Notes: a model not told the origin generated them from the sequence alone. DNA of 48,545 bases from Seison nebaliae (GCA_023231475.1 JALJEE010002829.1:1-48545); one strand, 5' to 3'. Counted from the first letter of the stretch, positions 10,613 to 24,037 are shown. Numbers and translations are program-made.

Positions 10613-12710
10613 TCACACTAAATGTGCGACTATTGAATGTTTAATTTTCGACCATTCCTTCTCAATCTTTTGTTTGAGGAAAATCTCTTGTAAATAATCA
10701 AAGTCATAGGCTTTTTCCAAATTATCCGATTGTCTTTGAACGAGTGACATTTTCGTCGTTGAAGAGAAATCTACAAATCAGTAAGAGATTCATAAATGTC
10801 ATAGACAATTATAGTTAATAATTATATTATTTTATATTATTTTTTTATAATTATATTATAATAATTATTATACGAACTTCGATGGACGTCGTTGAAAGAA
10901 ATGTATCCCACTTCACAATCCGTTCGACATATCATCGTTGTTAACGAGTTCTCTTTCTTGATAACACAACGTCCACATAATGCCATCGGTTTATCAACCG
11001 TCTTTAATAAAATTCTCTGAAAGGAAATGAAATTGGAAAAAAATTAAAAATTTCAACCTGATTTCCCGAGAAATTATTGAAAGACGATAACATTTCCGTC
11101 GAATTGACAATTTCCATCAATTTTTTCGTATGATGTTCTTCCTCCTCTAAGTTGATGTTGTGAATTGGAGGTAACGATTTATAAGAGTGACGGGAATTTA
11201 TTCTGGAATTATTTTCCATTTGCTCTTCATCTTCCTCTACAATATCTGGTAATTGACTCGAGATATTCATCAGATTTGACATTTCCACTATCGGTGTTGA
11301 TTCAACTAATAAATTGTCTGAAGCTGATGGTGGTGGTGGATTTGTGTATTCTTTCTCAAAGCTTGTTCTTGTTGTTGTTTGTGGAAATAGTTGTTTGTAA
11401 ATATCGATATTTCCATTTATTAAAAAAACCATATATGATGGTCCTTCTCCTTCTTCACAGATAACTATTGAAGAATTAAAGCATTGACATATATTCCCAA
11501 AGATCAATTTCTAACTATCATTCTTTTTCAGTTTCATAAATTCCAAATTATTCGATAATTCATCCACCATAGTTGGTGATAATTCATCAAAATATTCATA
11601 ACAATTTCTCAAACATTCCAATTTCTTATTTCTAATTTTCCCCTCAATATCCTTCAAATGAACTTGTGAAATTCGAATAAAAAATCGAGTGAAACATTCG
11701 AAATATATTGATAAGATCGACTACCTAAACGGAGGACGGTACATGTGCCCACCGTTTTCCCCACAAATAAACTACGAAAATGAATTTGACTATTTTTTGA
11801 GCATTTTCGTATTACTAGAAAATTTCAACTTGGTATCTTCGGAGAATTTGGGAGAACATGTTCCGAATAAATCTCCCTTCTTTAAGAATATTTCATTTCT
11901 GATCCATTGATCGTTCCACGGGAGATAAGCAACATCATCGCTCCGAACTTCGATCGAACCGTCTAATATCAAATAAAGTGTCTGACATCCATGTACTGAA
12001 TGATAAGTGAAATGAAATAAATTTCAATTCAAATTAAACTAGCAGTATTTGTCTCAATTATTTCTTTAATAAATGATGTGTGACATTTGTTCAGTAGATT
12101 ATCTCTCATCGTAAATAATCGATTATCAGGTAAAAGTACCTTCAAAATTTTTAAACATAGAACATTATTCTCTTTCGTTCTTTGAAATGGACTTTTTAGG
12201 AGACAAGAATGAAACTATTTTGATTTTGATAAAGATGTTGAAAGAAACTTAATTGAAAATAATTCCATCAATTTCTCATAACATTTTATGTCGTCGTTCA
12301 TCCAAGACATATCTGGCGGAACTGGTCGAATATTTCTCAAATGTTCTTTTATGTTTCCTGCAGACGGATGAACTAGATGATTTGTATTGTCCTTCTTCCT
12401 ACAATATAATCGTTTAATGACATTGTCAATTTTTAATTGTTGCTTCCTCCTAATCTCTTCCCCATCACTTATCTGAGTTCTGGAATTGAGATAGATACAA
12501 TTCTGGAATCTTTTTTCCATTAAATAAAATTAAAAAAAACAATTCATGAAGAGATTTCTTTCCAAAAATTTCCTTGTAATGTTCCAATAGGAACTTTTTC
12601 GCTTCATCTCTTTATAAAAAACGAATGAAATACTTTTCTGAATTAAAAAACACCAACTCTGACGAAAAATTGGAGAGATCAGTGAGAAATTTTAAATTTG
12701 ATAAATTCAT
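10613..12710 (-). CDS. Tandem cyclic-nucleotide-binding-domain protein (CNBD2-like)
   Basis: The predicted exons are 12652-12710, 12541-12609, 12249-12479, 12040-12191, 11830-11995, 11664-11771, 11516-11631, 11058-11464, 10878-11016 and 10613-10770, giving 534 residues with consistent phases. The first cNMP fold includes GCQTLYLILDGSIEVR and the LKKGDLFG turn, then a GTCTVLRLGSRSYQYIS strand. It is followed by the linker NKKLECLRNCYEYFDEL, typical between tandem cNMP domains. The second fold contains ICEEGEGPSYMVFLINGNID and ends with TTMICRTDCEVGYISFND. A disordered, Glu-rich insertion splits the second domain in exon 8. The usual phosphate-binding R-x-A-A signature is not clear in either domain, so ligand binding is doubtful. 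No catalytic domain, channel or GEF domain is attached, which suits CNBD2-type proteins. Upstream exons before 12710 cannot be excluded. Confidence 0.7.
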
Positions 12711-13117
12711 TGTCATAATCACCATGGAAATAAAGAAATTTAGCTCGTTTTTTAAAAATACGCTAAATTCATTCTTATTATAATTATATTATATGAATTT
12801 ATTATAGTCATCTATATGAAATTGAACTTTATTAACAAATTTATTTTTTACAGTAATTTTTAAAATATTTTAAAAACTCAATTCAATTATATAAATCAAC
12901 AAATTGAACAATTTGAATTTTTTTCTGTAATCAGGTCTCTAATTCACAAAAGTCTCTATAATGCTTATAATTGAAAATTACTATAATTTCTATTACCTTT
13001 AAATACTGTTATGGTTTAGATCTGATTTCGAAACATATTACGTAACTAATAATATTAGATATTTAAAGCGGCTCTCGTTCAAAGCACGCTAAAATATTTG
13101 AGTATTCTCCATAAAAA
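12711..13117. other. Divergent intergenic spacer
   Basis: About 400 bases of AT-rich DNA lie between the minus-strand cNMP gene and the plus-strand TatD gene. Several overlapping poly-A/T stretches are present and no open frame of note was found. The position suggests a bidirectional promoter; no specific element was recognised. Confidence 0.4.
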
Positions 13118-14254
13118 ATGGAGAAAGTGAATAGTAAACCGAACGTTGCATATTTGATAGATGTATGTGCAAATTTATGTCATCGGAAATTTCACCACAA
13201 GAAAGTGGTCGATAAAATTCTTCAAAATTCGGAATATGAAGGGAATGTTAAAGAATTCCTGGCACCATCATGTTCATTGAGAGAATGTCATGACTTGATG
13301 AAATTGGGAGAAGATTATCCACATCACGTTAAATATACGGTAGGTTGTCATCCTGCGATGGTGATGCATTATGAGAAAGATCTCGATTTTTTCCAAAGAG
13401 AATTAAAGAAACAATATATCAATTCGAAATGTATCGGTATTGGGGAATGTGGTTTGGATTATTCATACGAATTCGCCGATAAGAAAATTCAAAAAGAAAT
13501 TTTCCATAAACAATTATTATTGGGAAGTGAGATGAAAACATTTATGATATTTCACGAACGTGAAGCAACGAAAGATTTCCTTCAAATGATCGACGAAAAT
13601 GGAATGATAAAAAATATTGTCGGATTAATTCATTGTTTCACGAACAACGAAAATGCCTGTCGTGAATATATTCAACGTAATATGTTCATCGGATTAACTC
13701 CATTTATTTTCAACGCTTTCTCATTCAATCGAAAAGATTCAAGGAAATCTCGTGAGACATTATCTTGTCTATTACGAGGATATATTCCGTTGAATCGTTT
13801 AGTCGTTGAATCAGACGCACCTTTCCAATATCGTTCATTACCCGCCTATACTCGAATGTACATGACCAGTACACCATCGTCAGCAGTTCATTATTATAAC
13901 AGATTAAATGGAAAAAATAACGAACCGATTGCCACAACCATCACATTATCATTCATTATTTTCCACATTTTATTATTCGATTTCCTTCACCAAAATGGAA
14001 TGGACGTTCAACAAGATTATAATGCAAATTTTTGGAAAGATCTCCTCACTCAACTCAATATCAACACAAAAGAATTATTAGATGAAAATCGAGAATTTAA
14101 TATAAAAACTTATTCCGATGTCTTCGAACATAATCGATTGAATTCTTTATTGAATTATCCAAAATTCTCCAAATTCCAAAAAGAATTTTTTCTCCATTTC
14201 CGAAACATTATTTTCCAAACGACTAAACATCTTTTCTCCATAAGAAAATTTTAA
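13118..14254 (+). CDS. TatD-family metal-dependent nuclease (TATDN1-like)
   Basis: TatD nucleases are TIM-barrel, divalent-metal-dependent DNases implicated in DNA fragmentation and repair. This 378-residue single-exon product shows the family motifs in order: IDVCANL at about 14-20 (as in TATDN1, without the bacterial HxH), VGCHP near 78, GECGLDY near 109, the metal-ligand His in IFHERE near 145, LIHCFT near 173, VESDAP near 232 and the NEP motif near 271. After NEP the sequence departs from human TATDN1: a hydrophobic run (IATTITLSFIIFHILLFDFL) and a tail of about 80 residues replace the short closing helix, so the product is some 80 residues longer than the human one. A poly-A signal (AATAAATAAA-like) lies near 14327. 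The start is the first ATG of the frame. Confidence 0.85.
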   Translation: MEKVNSKPNVAYLIDVCANLCHRKFHHKKVVDKILQNSEYEGNVKEFLAPSCSLRECHDLMKLGEDYPHHVKYTVGCHPAMVMHYEKDLDFFQRELKKQYINSKCIGIGECGLDYSYEFADKKIQKEIFHKQLLLGSEMKTFMIFHEREATKDFLQMIDENGMIKNIVGLIHCFTNNENACREYIQRNMFIGLTPFIFNAFSFNRKDSRKSRETLSCLLRGYIPLNRLVVESDAPFQYRSLPAYTRMYMTSTPSSAVHYYNRLNGKNNEPIATTITLSFIIFHILLFDFLHQNGMDVQQDYNANFWKDLLTQLNINTKELLDENREFNIKTYSDVFEHNRLNSLLNYPKFSKFQKEFFLHFRNIIFQTTKHLFSIRKF

Positions 14255-14769
14255 GTTTTCTCATTTCATTTTTATATACGTTATATTATTTATATCTATT
14301 CTTAAATTTATGTTGTGTTTTTTTTTAAATAAATAAATTGTCTTTTTATTTCCACATTTGTGTTTTGGGTAAATAAATTACGTTTTTATCTTTTTGAACC
14401 TTCCCCTCTACATGTACATACATGTCTATGTGTGTATATGAAGATGAATTTGTTTAGACTGAAAAGAAAATATTTTTAAACTGAAATTACAATGAAAGGG
14501 GAGTTGGGAAGCTTATAAAACAAGACCAATTGCCTGTGGATAGATGGGAAAGATTTCAAGTTTGAAGAAGAGGAAGAAAAATTTTCATAAACTTATAAAA
14601 CATCTTTCATTTTTTTTAATATGGACGAAGATTGTTGAAGGATTTTGGGAACGCTTTCGATTCTGATTCTTGAAAGGAAATTCTTCTCATTGAGAAAGTT
14701 GCTCCTTTTCCTTCTTCTCACAATAATTATTTTTCCAGTATAAATAATTAAAGTAAAAATTTTTAAAAA
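14255..14769. other. Intergenic spacer
   Basis: The region contains the 3' end signals of the TatD gene (AATAAA motifs near 14327 and 14371) and the likely promoter and leader of the HINT gene. A short ACATGTACATACATGT near-palindrome is visible at about 14409-14424. No gene was seen. Confidence 0.4.
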
Positions 14770-15427
14770 ATGTTCCGGTCACTGATTCGTCCATTAACCG
14801 TTGTAACGCGGTACAGATGTGTTGGAATCTTGTTACTTCTTCTCATATGTTCATTTTGCCTCATCTTTAAGAATTTGACAAATACTTCAAAATTATTGAC
14901 GTGCAATTTATTCTCGAAACATTTATCAGGAAGATTTGCCTCGACGGAAGTGAAGACAAATGGCATAAATACAGATGAATCAATTTTCCAAAAGATTATG
15001 AAGAAGAAAATTAATTCGACAATAATCTTCGAAGATGATCAAGTTAAAAGAATGTTCCGTTTTCTTTTCCAACGTTCTCATAAAAACCGTTATTAAGTGC
15101 ATTGTAATCGAAGACGTGAATCCTCAAGCGAAAGTTCACTTACTCGTTATTCCAAGAAGGCGAATAAATCGGTTAAGCGAATCATCACCCGAAGATCAGT
15201 CACTTCTCGGTCATTTACTTTTCATTGCGCAACGTTCTGCTAACCTGAAACATCTGGATGATTTCCGCATCGGTTTATTTCTTTTTTTTCTTTCATTTCG
15301 TTCAATTTATTCAATTTCATTTTCCTTTCTAAAAGTAATCAATGATGGAGAGTCTGCTGGTCAATCTGTCTTCCATCTCCATATTCATGTATTGGGTGGA
15401 AGAAACTTTAGTTGGCCTCCTGGATAA
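14770..15427 (+). CDS. HINT2: HIT-family nucleoside phosphoramidase, HINT2-like
   Basis: HINT enzymes hydrolyse AMP-lysine and other purine phosphoramidates. The predicted exons are 14770-15042, 15098-15272 and 15336-15427, giving 179 residues. Introns of 55 and 63 nt have phases 0 and 1. The spliced protein reads IIFEDDQ-CIVIEDVNPQA across the first junction and [25 protein letters not shown] across the second (the His triad is HLHIHV), ending in the family's WPPG. The N-terminal 65 residues are basic with one hydrophobic stretch (about 18-33) and end near GRFAST, which fits a mitochondrial presequence or membrane anchor as in HINT2 rather than cytosolic HINT1. Without splicing the first exon would run out of frame at 15096. 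Confidence 0.88.
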
Positions 15428-15928
15428 CTGACTAAATGTCACTAATGATAAAATCAATAATCAATTAAACGAATACACAATTGAATGAATATATTATTTT
15501 CTTGTACTGAAATCTTCTTCTCTTTTAAACTTTTAATCGTAATGAATATAATTATGTACTAACCAACGACGATTTAATATTAATTTGATTCGAAAAAAAA
15601 AAACAAATCATATCGTCGATTTTCCACTAGGAAACATCGTAAATTTATTATGCACATAATTCTTCATTATCATTATTATTACAGTAATTTTATCATCCAA
15701 TATAAATTTCTTTAATTTGATAATTAAAATTTTCTCTCTAATAGAAAATTCTTCCAGAAAACATTTTTTCTTTTAATGAATTTTAAAAAATTGAAAAATT
15801 CCACTCTCCTAAGAAATTTTAAATTATATTCTTTGTAATTATATTTCTTAGAAACCATTTATTTCGGGAACAATTCTTATCGATTCCTGTCAGATTTTTT
15901 CAAATTTTCATTTTTTGAGAAGAATAAA
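15428..15928. other. Intergenic spacer
   Basis: This is AT-rich DNA containing the 3' end of the HINT gene. Nothing else was recognised. Confidence 0.4.
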
Positions 15929-16153
15929 ATGTCTCTTATCTTCCGTCATAAGCAGAATGAAGCAGAAGAGAAACGAAAACTACGTCGACAACTTAATTTA
16001 ACTTGTTATCTTTCTTCTTTCATTTCACATCATTTTCCACTTGACACTAATTCTTTTCGTTCCATTAAAAAAAAATCCGTTCCACATTTCCCTTTTTTGA
16101 CGAATGAATTAACCGAAGAACAATATCTTTCATCGACATGTCAAATTACATAA
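15929..16153 (+). CDS. Small hypothetical protein, 74 aa
   Basis: The frame starts at an ATG after a T-rich leader. Its first 20 residues are a charged helix (HKQNEAEEKRKLRRQL), and its last 25 (FPFLTNELTEEQYLSSTCQ) look protein-like. The middle is translated from pyrimidine-rich DNA that could hide a short intron. No family is recognised. It sits in the same direction as HINT and the next small frame, with about 500 and 190 bases between them. Confidence 0.4.
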   Translation: MSLIFRHKQNEAEEKRKLRRQLNLTCYLSSFISHHFPLDTNSFRSIKKKSVPHFPFLTNELTEEQYLSSTCQIT

Positions 16154-16345
16154 GAAATAATAATATCTTTATTAGTGAGTCTGTAAAAAAGTGTTCGATG
16201 GATGAAAGTGTTTTTCATAATTTTAAATCATCTCAACATCAATTTTCTCTTTTTATTCTATTAATATTAATTCGTTTAACTATTTAATTCCTTTAAATTA
16301 TTCTTGTTAATTCGTTAAACTATTAATATTAATACATTTTGAATA

Positions 16346-16738
16346 ATGACAGTTGCTGGTAGAGAATCTCGTTTGGATATTGACGAGAAGAATTGGAGTG
16401 GCTCGAAAGAAAGGAATGAATTGTTGAAAGAACTTTCGTCGAAAAAGTTTCTGAAAGAAACTAATCAGAATTCGGATATCATCGAAATTGGTTATGTTAC
16501 AGCGAAGGCGCATATCCGAAAAATTGAATTAGCGCCAAATCGATGTATGACATTCGCATTACGACGTGCATTACATCTCAATCGTTGTGAATATTTCAAA
16601 TTGTTAGTACAATTGAAACATCTGGATCGTCAGCGAAAAATCGTGGAGAGACAATTGGAGCAACGATGTAAAATTTTACGGAATAGTCCCTTGCTAAACG
16701 GGAAACATTTGGTCGAGTTGAAATTGAACCAAAATTAA
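16346..16738 (+). CDS. Small hypothetical protein with C-terminal coiled coil, 130 aa
   Basis: The product is unrecognised. It is hydrophilic, with charged N-terminal half (EKNWSGSKERNELLKELSSK), a more conserved-looking centre (IEIGYVTAKAHIRKIEL, NRCMTFALRRALHLN) and a C-terminal helix rich in Leu, Gln and Arg (LVQLKHLDRQRKIVERQLEQ) compatible with a coiled coil. No signal peptide or membrane segment is present. Codon choice resembles that of neighbouring genes, including frequent TCG and CGA, which supports a real gene. An antisense frame at 16307-16513 is a shadow. Confidence 0.5.
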   Translation: MTVAGRESRLDIDEKNWSGSKERNELLKELSSKKFLKETNQNSDIIEIGYVTAKAHIRKIELAPNRCMTFALRRALHLNRCEYFKLLVQLKHLDRQRKIVERQLEQRCKILRNSPLLNGKHLVELKLNQN

Positions 16739-19148
16739 CATGGATTATTAGGAGATGTCAGAAAGAAAATTTACTCAAATTCCCTTCCATGCAATGTAAT
16801 AATTGAATAAATTTATAAAATCATGCATTGATCTTTTATCAATTTATTTACTCGTCATTCCGTCTTTCATTACACTTTTCCCAGCTATTGTGCTTGCTCT
16901 CTTGTTGCTGCTGCTGCTGCTGCTGAAGATTCATTTATTAATTAATAAAATGATATCGACTTCGAACAATCTTTATGAGATAACGAGATAGAAGTCGTCT
17001 CCTCGAAAAAACTAATTTAGGATATGTGCACACACTATGCAAATAACAGAGAGATATATCAGGAATAGTATAAAATTTCATTGCATATATCACTTGTAAT
17101 CAGAATATCGCATTGTAATTAGAAAATAAACTGACAAAAGAATCGTTGTAAACAGACTCAACTTTTACCTTTTTTTTCTTCATCCAAGAAATGTTCGTTA
17201 ATTAAAATTTTTCTTCCTTTCATCAACATACTTGTTCGCAGGAAAGTTAGACATGCAACAGTTCAAGGTTTTGCACTTAAGCATTATTTCATTCAACTTC
17301 CAATGAGCAATGATCAATGATAAAAAAAGAAAAACGAGATAAATTTCTTTTGGACCTTCCCTCAATGTTGCCTCTCGTTCGGTTTCGATGAAATTCCTTT
17401 TTCTTCCTTTTCAATTCCATTTATCTTCTCTAATTATTAATAGCAGTTTGCAATCATTCCATTTTTGGGTCTTTCGAATTCTTTATCTATTTTATTCTTT
17501 TTTCATTTCGTCATTTATATCTCCCAAAACGGAAGAGATTCCGATTATCTCCTAATCGTTTTTCCTACATTGAAATTTTCTCGTTTGTAAAATGTTCTCG
17601 AAAACGATAGATTTGTAATTCCTCCTTTCAATTGATTAGTGAGAAAATTATAGTTCGATTTGACCTGAATTTGAATAATCGTATTGTCTATCGTAATATT
17701 CTCTCGACGAATCCAAAGTTTCCAATTATATTTAATTTATTCTTCTCCCATATCGTCTTTGTCGGGTGTTCCATTTAAATGTTATTAGAGACCTCTCGGA
17801 TGAGAGCGAGAGACGAAAAAAACTCATTTTAACGTAATTGCCATTTCTAGTTTCATAAGAAATATGAGTTCGGTTAAGAAGTACTTTTTTATAATTCTTA
17901 AAGAAATTATCTTTCCACGAAATATTCTCATTCATCAGAAGTGTGTTCGAGCAACTGAAATGAATTAGTGTAATTTTCTTTCGATTTCTTATGAAATAAT
18001 CTCTCATAGCCTACAGTTAATCTGCAGTTTTCATAGTAAGTCTATTATTCTTTCAAACGGTAAATTATTTTAGCCCGAAAAGCTTCTTAACAAAAAGAAG
18101 AATTTTATTTTTAATAGTTTTTCTCTAAATTAGGTTGTTGTTCTCCTTCCCACTCTCATTATACGTACTTCGTTTCAGTCAATTATCATAGTCTTAGTCG
18201 TTCAAATTGACTTTGATGAAATCTAGGACCACTTTAAAATTTGTGCACTTCCGAATTGGGAGTAAAGAACACTATAATCATTAACAAACGTTAAGTTAAT
18301 TTGTTTATTCTTAACTATATGATTATTGGGCAGTGATGGTAGAGATAAAGGAATCGTTTATTCATAATCGTTATTTACATCGCTTTATCTAATTCCAAAT
18401 GAAAATAATAGAGACGATTGAATGGAACTATTCTTCCATCAACAACAATTCAGACGAAGAAAGAATAAGAATAAATTTGAAAGAAATTTCATGATGAAGG
18501 ATCGTTTGAGGCAGACAGGAATAAATAGGAGAACATATTGAAATATTATGTGAATGTTTATGAATAAAAGATAAATATCGAACATAGAACAGCTGCGTCT
18601 ATTGTTCCACATGTGGATGATGGTTAACAGTTTGAATAATAAATAATTATTTTCATGATTTCACTCATGATTTTCCTCACCAACCTAAACTCTTCTTCGC
18701 CCTAGGAGACTTTTCGTTTAATACGAATCAATAGTCTTTTGGTTTATCTTTCCGTTAATCTGAGGAAATGTCAAAACGAACGAAAAAGAATTTCAAATTA
18801 ATAATTAACTAAACTCCCTATAATTACCGAATAATATACATTCGACTTCATCAAAAATAATAAATTAACATACATATTTTTTTCGGTTCTTTTTTATAGA
18901 CTCCATTATTCAAACTTTCTTTTTCTTTCTTCGTTTCCTCACTTCGTATTCGATATGTGTTGCGAACATCTACTTCTTCAAAATAAATATACCGCTTCCC
19001 TTTTGTCGATTCACAAAGACGGAAGAGAATGACTAATAATATTCTTCTTTTTTTTTCATTTATATAATAATTGGAATTATCTTTCTATTTATATGATATT
19101 CGTCTTCTTTTTTTCATTAGTTCAACTTTTTCCTTATTGTCTCGTTTG
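16739..19148. other. Intergenic, 2.4 kb, no gene recognised
   Basis: Mostly AT-rich single-copy-looking DNA. It holds a (CTG)6 microsatellite at 16908-16925 inside a Leu-coding stretch of an open frame that shows no protein character. At 18331 a string beginning cagtgatggtagagataaag resembles a hAT-type transposon end; AGATAAAG (18343-18350) is repeated inverted as CTTTATCT (18383-18390). No transposase was found. Confidence 0.4.
16908..16925. repeat. (CTG)6 microsatellite
   Basis: Six uninterrupted CTG units are preceded by two TTG-type variants. It lies between genes, so no polyamino-acid product is implied. Confidence 0.9.
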
Positions 19149-19541
19149 ATGATGGAGAAAAACGTGTGTCTTCTTACCATTGACGTGAAAGGATATAACC
19201 CTGATTCGATTCATATACAACTCATCATTCCACGGACTATTCGTGTGACGGCCGAAGTGTTTGAACAACAAGATCGAGTGGTGAGTCGATATACGAAACA
19301 GTCCAATCTAGACCAACAATCCAAATTGCCCATGTCTTGGCAATCTGGTATTCCGCTACATGGACGTTTGGATTTACCGTCGCAAAAATTGTTCATCGAA
19401 ATGAATAATAATGAAGTAAATCAATCGACTGATGAACGATATTTCGATGTATCACAACAACCACGATCACAAGTGATGGATGATAGTGGATTCAAAACAA
19501 ACATCTCCTCATCAAATCTATTTCGAGGTTCGGTAATGTAA
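19149..19541 (+). CDS. Small HSP20/alpha-crystallin-like protein, tentative
   Basis: The frame from the ATG at 19149 encodes about 130 residues. The stretch CLLTIDVKGYNPDSIHIQL followed by RTIRVTAEVFEQQD and a later RLDLPSQKLFIEM resembles the strand order of an HSP20/CS-type beta sandwich: a 'V-x-G-(F/Y)-x-P-(D/E)' strand, then the strand that ends in 'A-x-x-x-E', then 'LP' before the last strands. The remaining 55 residues are polar. The assignment is uncertain because the family is poorly conserved. A second gene model is possible: a GTAAAT donor after the MNNNE codons (about 19414) spliced to a TAG near 19488 leads into another open frame ending near 19664 (contains FGNVKDGKSTLNNLAQRD). 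Upstream exons may exist. Confidence 0.45.
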   Translation: MMEKNVCLLTIDVKGYNPDSIHIQLIIPRTIRVTAEVFEQQDRVVSRYTKQSNLDQQSKLPMSWQSGIPLHGRLDLPSQKLFIEMNNNEVNQSTDERYFDVSQQPRSQVMDDSGFKTNISSSNLFRGSVM

Positions 19542-19699
19542 AGGATGGGAAATCAACTCTCAATAATCTAGCGCAACGAGACATTAGTAAGAGAATCCAT
19601 CTGAAAATGTTACGTGAATATTCCGAATGTGATATTTATTTAAATTGTGACGTGATGAATTGATCGAATTCTCATATAGTTTATCTTTCTCAACTCTCT

Positions 19700-20581
19700 C
19701 TTTCTACTTTCGTCTAAAAATTCGTAAATTTGTCAAAAAAAAAAACACCAACCAAAAATCTTCCTTATTTCACGAATCGTAATAAATTAGTTCACTCAAA
19801 TTATTAATCTGGTGCAACAATTCGAAACAAAACAAGAAATAAATAAAATATCTTCATCATTTCCTTCTTCTCATTTCGTACGTGTTAAGTTAATTATGCT
19901 GATATTATAAGAAATCGAATTAATTTCGACGAGTAAACAATAATAAGGTTTTCCCAATTAATATTCCCCTAAAAAAACAGACAAGAAAAATTTTTTATGA
20001 TTTTTTGTTGATTATTTGTATATAAGGAAAATAAAAGTGGACAATTCACTTTAAATGACATAATCGGAAACTATATGGGATATATGGTTCGGGGCACGAG
20101 AGTTTCATAAGCACAATCAATAAACAAATCGACAGAGAAAATAAATTGAGGTATTTCATTAAGAGGAGGCTTTGGGCATGGGAGAGAAAATGGAAAGGAG
20201 AAATCTGATAAATAGAGAGGCGACTGATCAGTTTCTAATCGAAAATATTAGCCGAACTATCTGAAGCGATTTCTCCAGTTTCTCCTCAAACGATAAGAGC
20301 AGTAGGAATTGAATATTCTATAATAATATTCGATTAATAATATTAACTGCTTTCTCTAACATAATTATTTCTTTTCAATCGTTTATCATAGAATTTCCAT
20401 GAAAGGAAATTCTTTTATTTCCCCTTTTTTCCTTCTCCATCAACGTAAATTCTTAGAATTATTATTTGAAAATTTAGGATGATGTACTTATTATTTTAAT
20501 ATCAATTATAAATTATCAATCGATAAGATTTATTTTATTTTTTTTTTAAAAAGAAATTTAAAAAAGGATTTAGTTTTGTTT
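19700..20581. other. Intergenic spacer
   Basis: No coding frame was recognised. The distal half (20340-20575) is A/T-rich leader sequence of the OCIAD gene. Confidence 0.4.
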
Positions 20582-21160
20582 ATGATGGATTTCAAACCAC
20601 CATCATTGACGGAAGATGAGTTGAAGATGATAAAGGAATGTAATCGAGAAGGCTTCTGGAAGAGATGTGTTCCCTTCTCCGCTCTCTCTCTATCTCTCCT
20701 GTTCATGGCTCAATCGAACGGTTACATTCCCAAATCACATATGGGAATCAAATCGTTTACGGTGGGCGTAGCGGCTTATATTCTCGGAAAGATTGCTTAC
20801 ACTCCCATTTGTCGAGAGAAGATCTTGATGACATTACCGCCCGATTCCAGATTAGTAGCAATGGCCAAAGGGAATTTTAACGAAGTATCTGAGAAGAAAA
20901 CTGAATTTGATGGAAATTCACCATCATCATTGCCATCGTCGTCGTCGTCTCTTGACGATCACGTTAAATCACAATATGATCTATTAAGAGAAGTGAATCG
21001 AGGTGAATCTGAACGATCGCCGTCGAGAATACTTGACAAATCAACAAATCAAACAACATTTTTGAATGAAGTGGACAAATCGAAGAGATTCGACACGACG
21101 ACGACGACGACGAAACGATATAACAAATATGGCGACGAGATATATGAAAATGATAAATAG
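20582..21160 (+). CDS. OCIAD1: OCIA-domain protein (OCIAD1/Asrij-like)
   Basis: OCIAD proteins sit in mitochondrial and endosomal membranes. They affect respiratory-complex assembly and, as Asrij in flies, blood-cell JAK/STAT and Notch signalling. The domain spans about residues 8-85: the opening LTEDELKMIKECNREGFWKR matches the family consensus E-E-x-x-x-x-x-E-C-x-x-E-S-F-W, a first hydrophobic segment follows (CVPFSALSLSLLFMA), then a second (VGVAAYILGKIAY) and the closing TPICREKIL with the family Cys. The C-terminal 100 residues are polar, with Ser and Thr runs, as usual for this family. The total of 192 residues is shorter than human OCIAD1 (245). The start is the in-frame ATG at 20582; the adjoining ATG at 20585 is equally possible. 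Confidence 0.85.
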   Translation: MMDFKPPSLTEDELKMIKECNREGFWKRCVPFSALSLSLLFMAQSNGYIPKSHMGIKSFTVGVAAYILGKIAYTPICREKILMTLPPDSRLVAMAKGNFNEVSEKKTEFDGNSPSSLPSSSSSLDDHVKSQYDLLREVNRGESERSPSRILDKSTNQTTFLNEVDKSKRFDTTTTTTKRYNKYGDEIYENDK

Positions 21161-21289
21161 GAATTCTTTCATTTGGTTAAGTGGTGGATGAATATTCCTA
21201 TAATAAATTCTTCTCCTCATTCTCCTCTCTTCGGTCGAATTGCGAGAATAGTTTTCTTAATTTTAAATTTGTTACATCTTCTCCATTAG

Positions 21290-23618
<2,329 letters not shown>

Positions 23619-24037
23619 ATGGAAATAAAATAAATTATTCTAATTTTAATTGTATGAATTTCATCGTAAATTTTATGTGTGTTTCTCTTATAATCTTTTT
23701 TTTTTAATAAAAATATTTCACAATTGTAAAAGAATTCAAATTTAATTCCATTTATTCTTTTATCCATTGAGAAAAAATCGATTCGATTTTTCGATATTGG
23801 ATAAATTGATAATTTTCTGATGGTTATCTGATGGTGACTCATAAAATTCAATGTTATTATTGATCGTGAAATGATAAGTTTAAGCGCACTTTTTCCTCAT
23901 AAGAAACGAATGGGAAATATGGACATTCATCATAGAATGAAATAAAAAATTGATTTTAATTATTATTCAATTTAATTCATGTGAATTGAACAACATCATC
24001 ACCATCATCATTATCATCATCAGAACATTTATCATCA
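23619..24037. other. Intergenic spacer
   Basis: The BTBD10 poly-A region (overlapping AATAAA motifs at about 23622-23633) is followed by AT-rich DNA with ATC/ATT-rich sequence just before the next start codon. No gene was seen. Confidence 0.4.

Noticed and set aside
12215-12520. The 101-codon minus frame starting with ATG at 12520 as the first exon of the cNMP protein
   Set aside because: Its first codons lie inside a likely 61-nt intron (12480-12540). Splicing from the exon at 12541-12609 gives a continuous helical leader and consistent phases from an ATG at 12710.
10613-12710. Interpretation of the cNMP gene plus the neighbouring GEF as one Epac/PDZ-GEF-type protein
   Set aside because: A stop codon at 10613 ends the cNMP frame, and the GEF domain next door is DH-PH (Rho type), not CDC25 (Rap type).
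16803-16991. 62-codon plus frame with a poly-Leu membrane-like segment
   Set aside because: The Leu run is simply the translated (CTG)6 microsatellite, and the rest shows no protein character.
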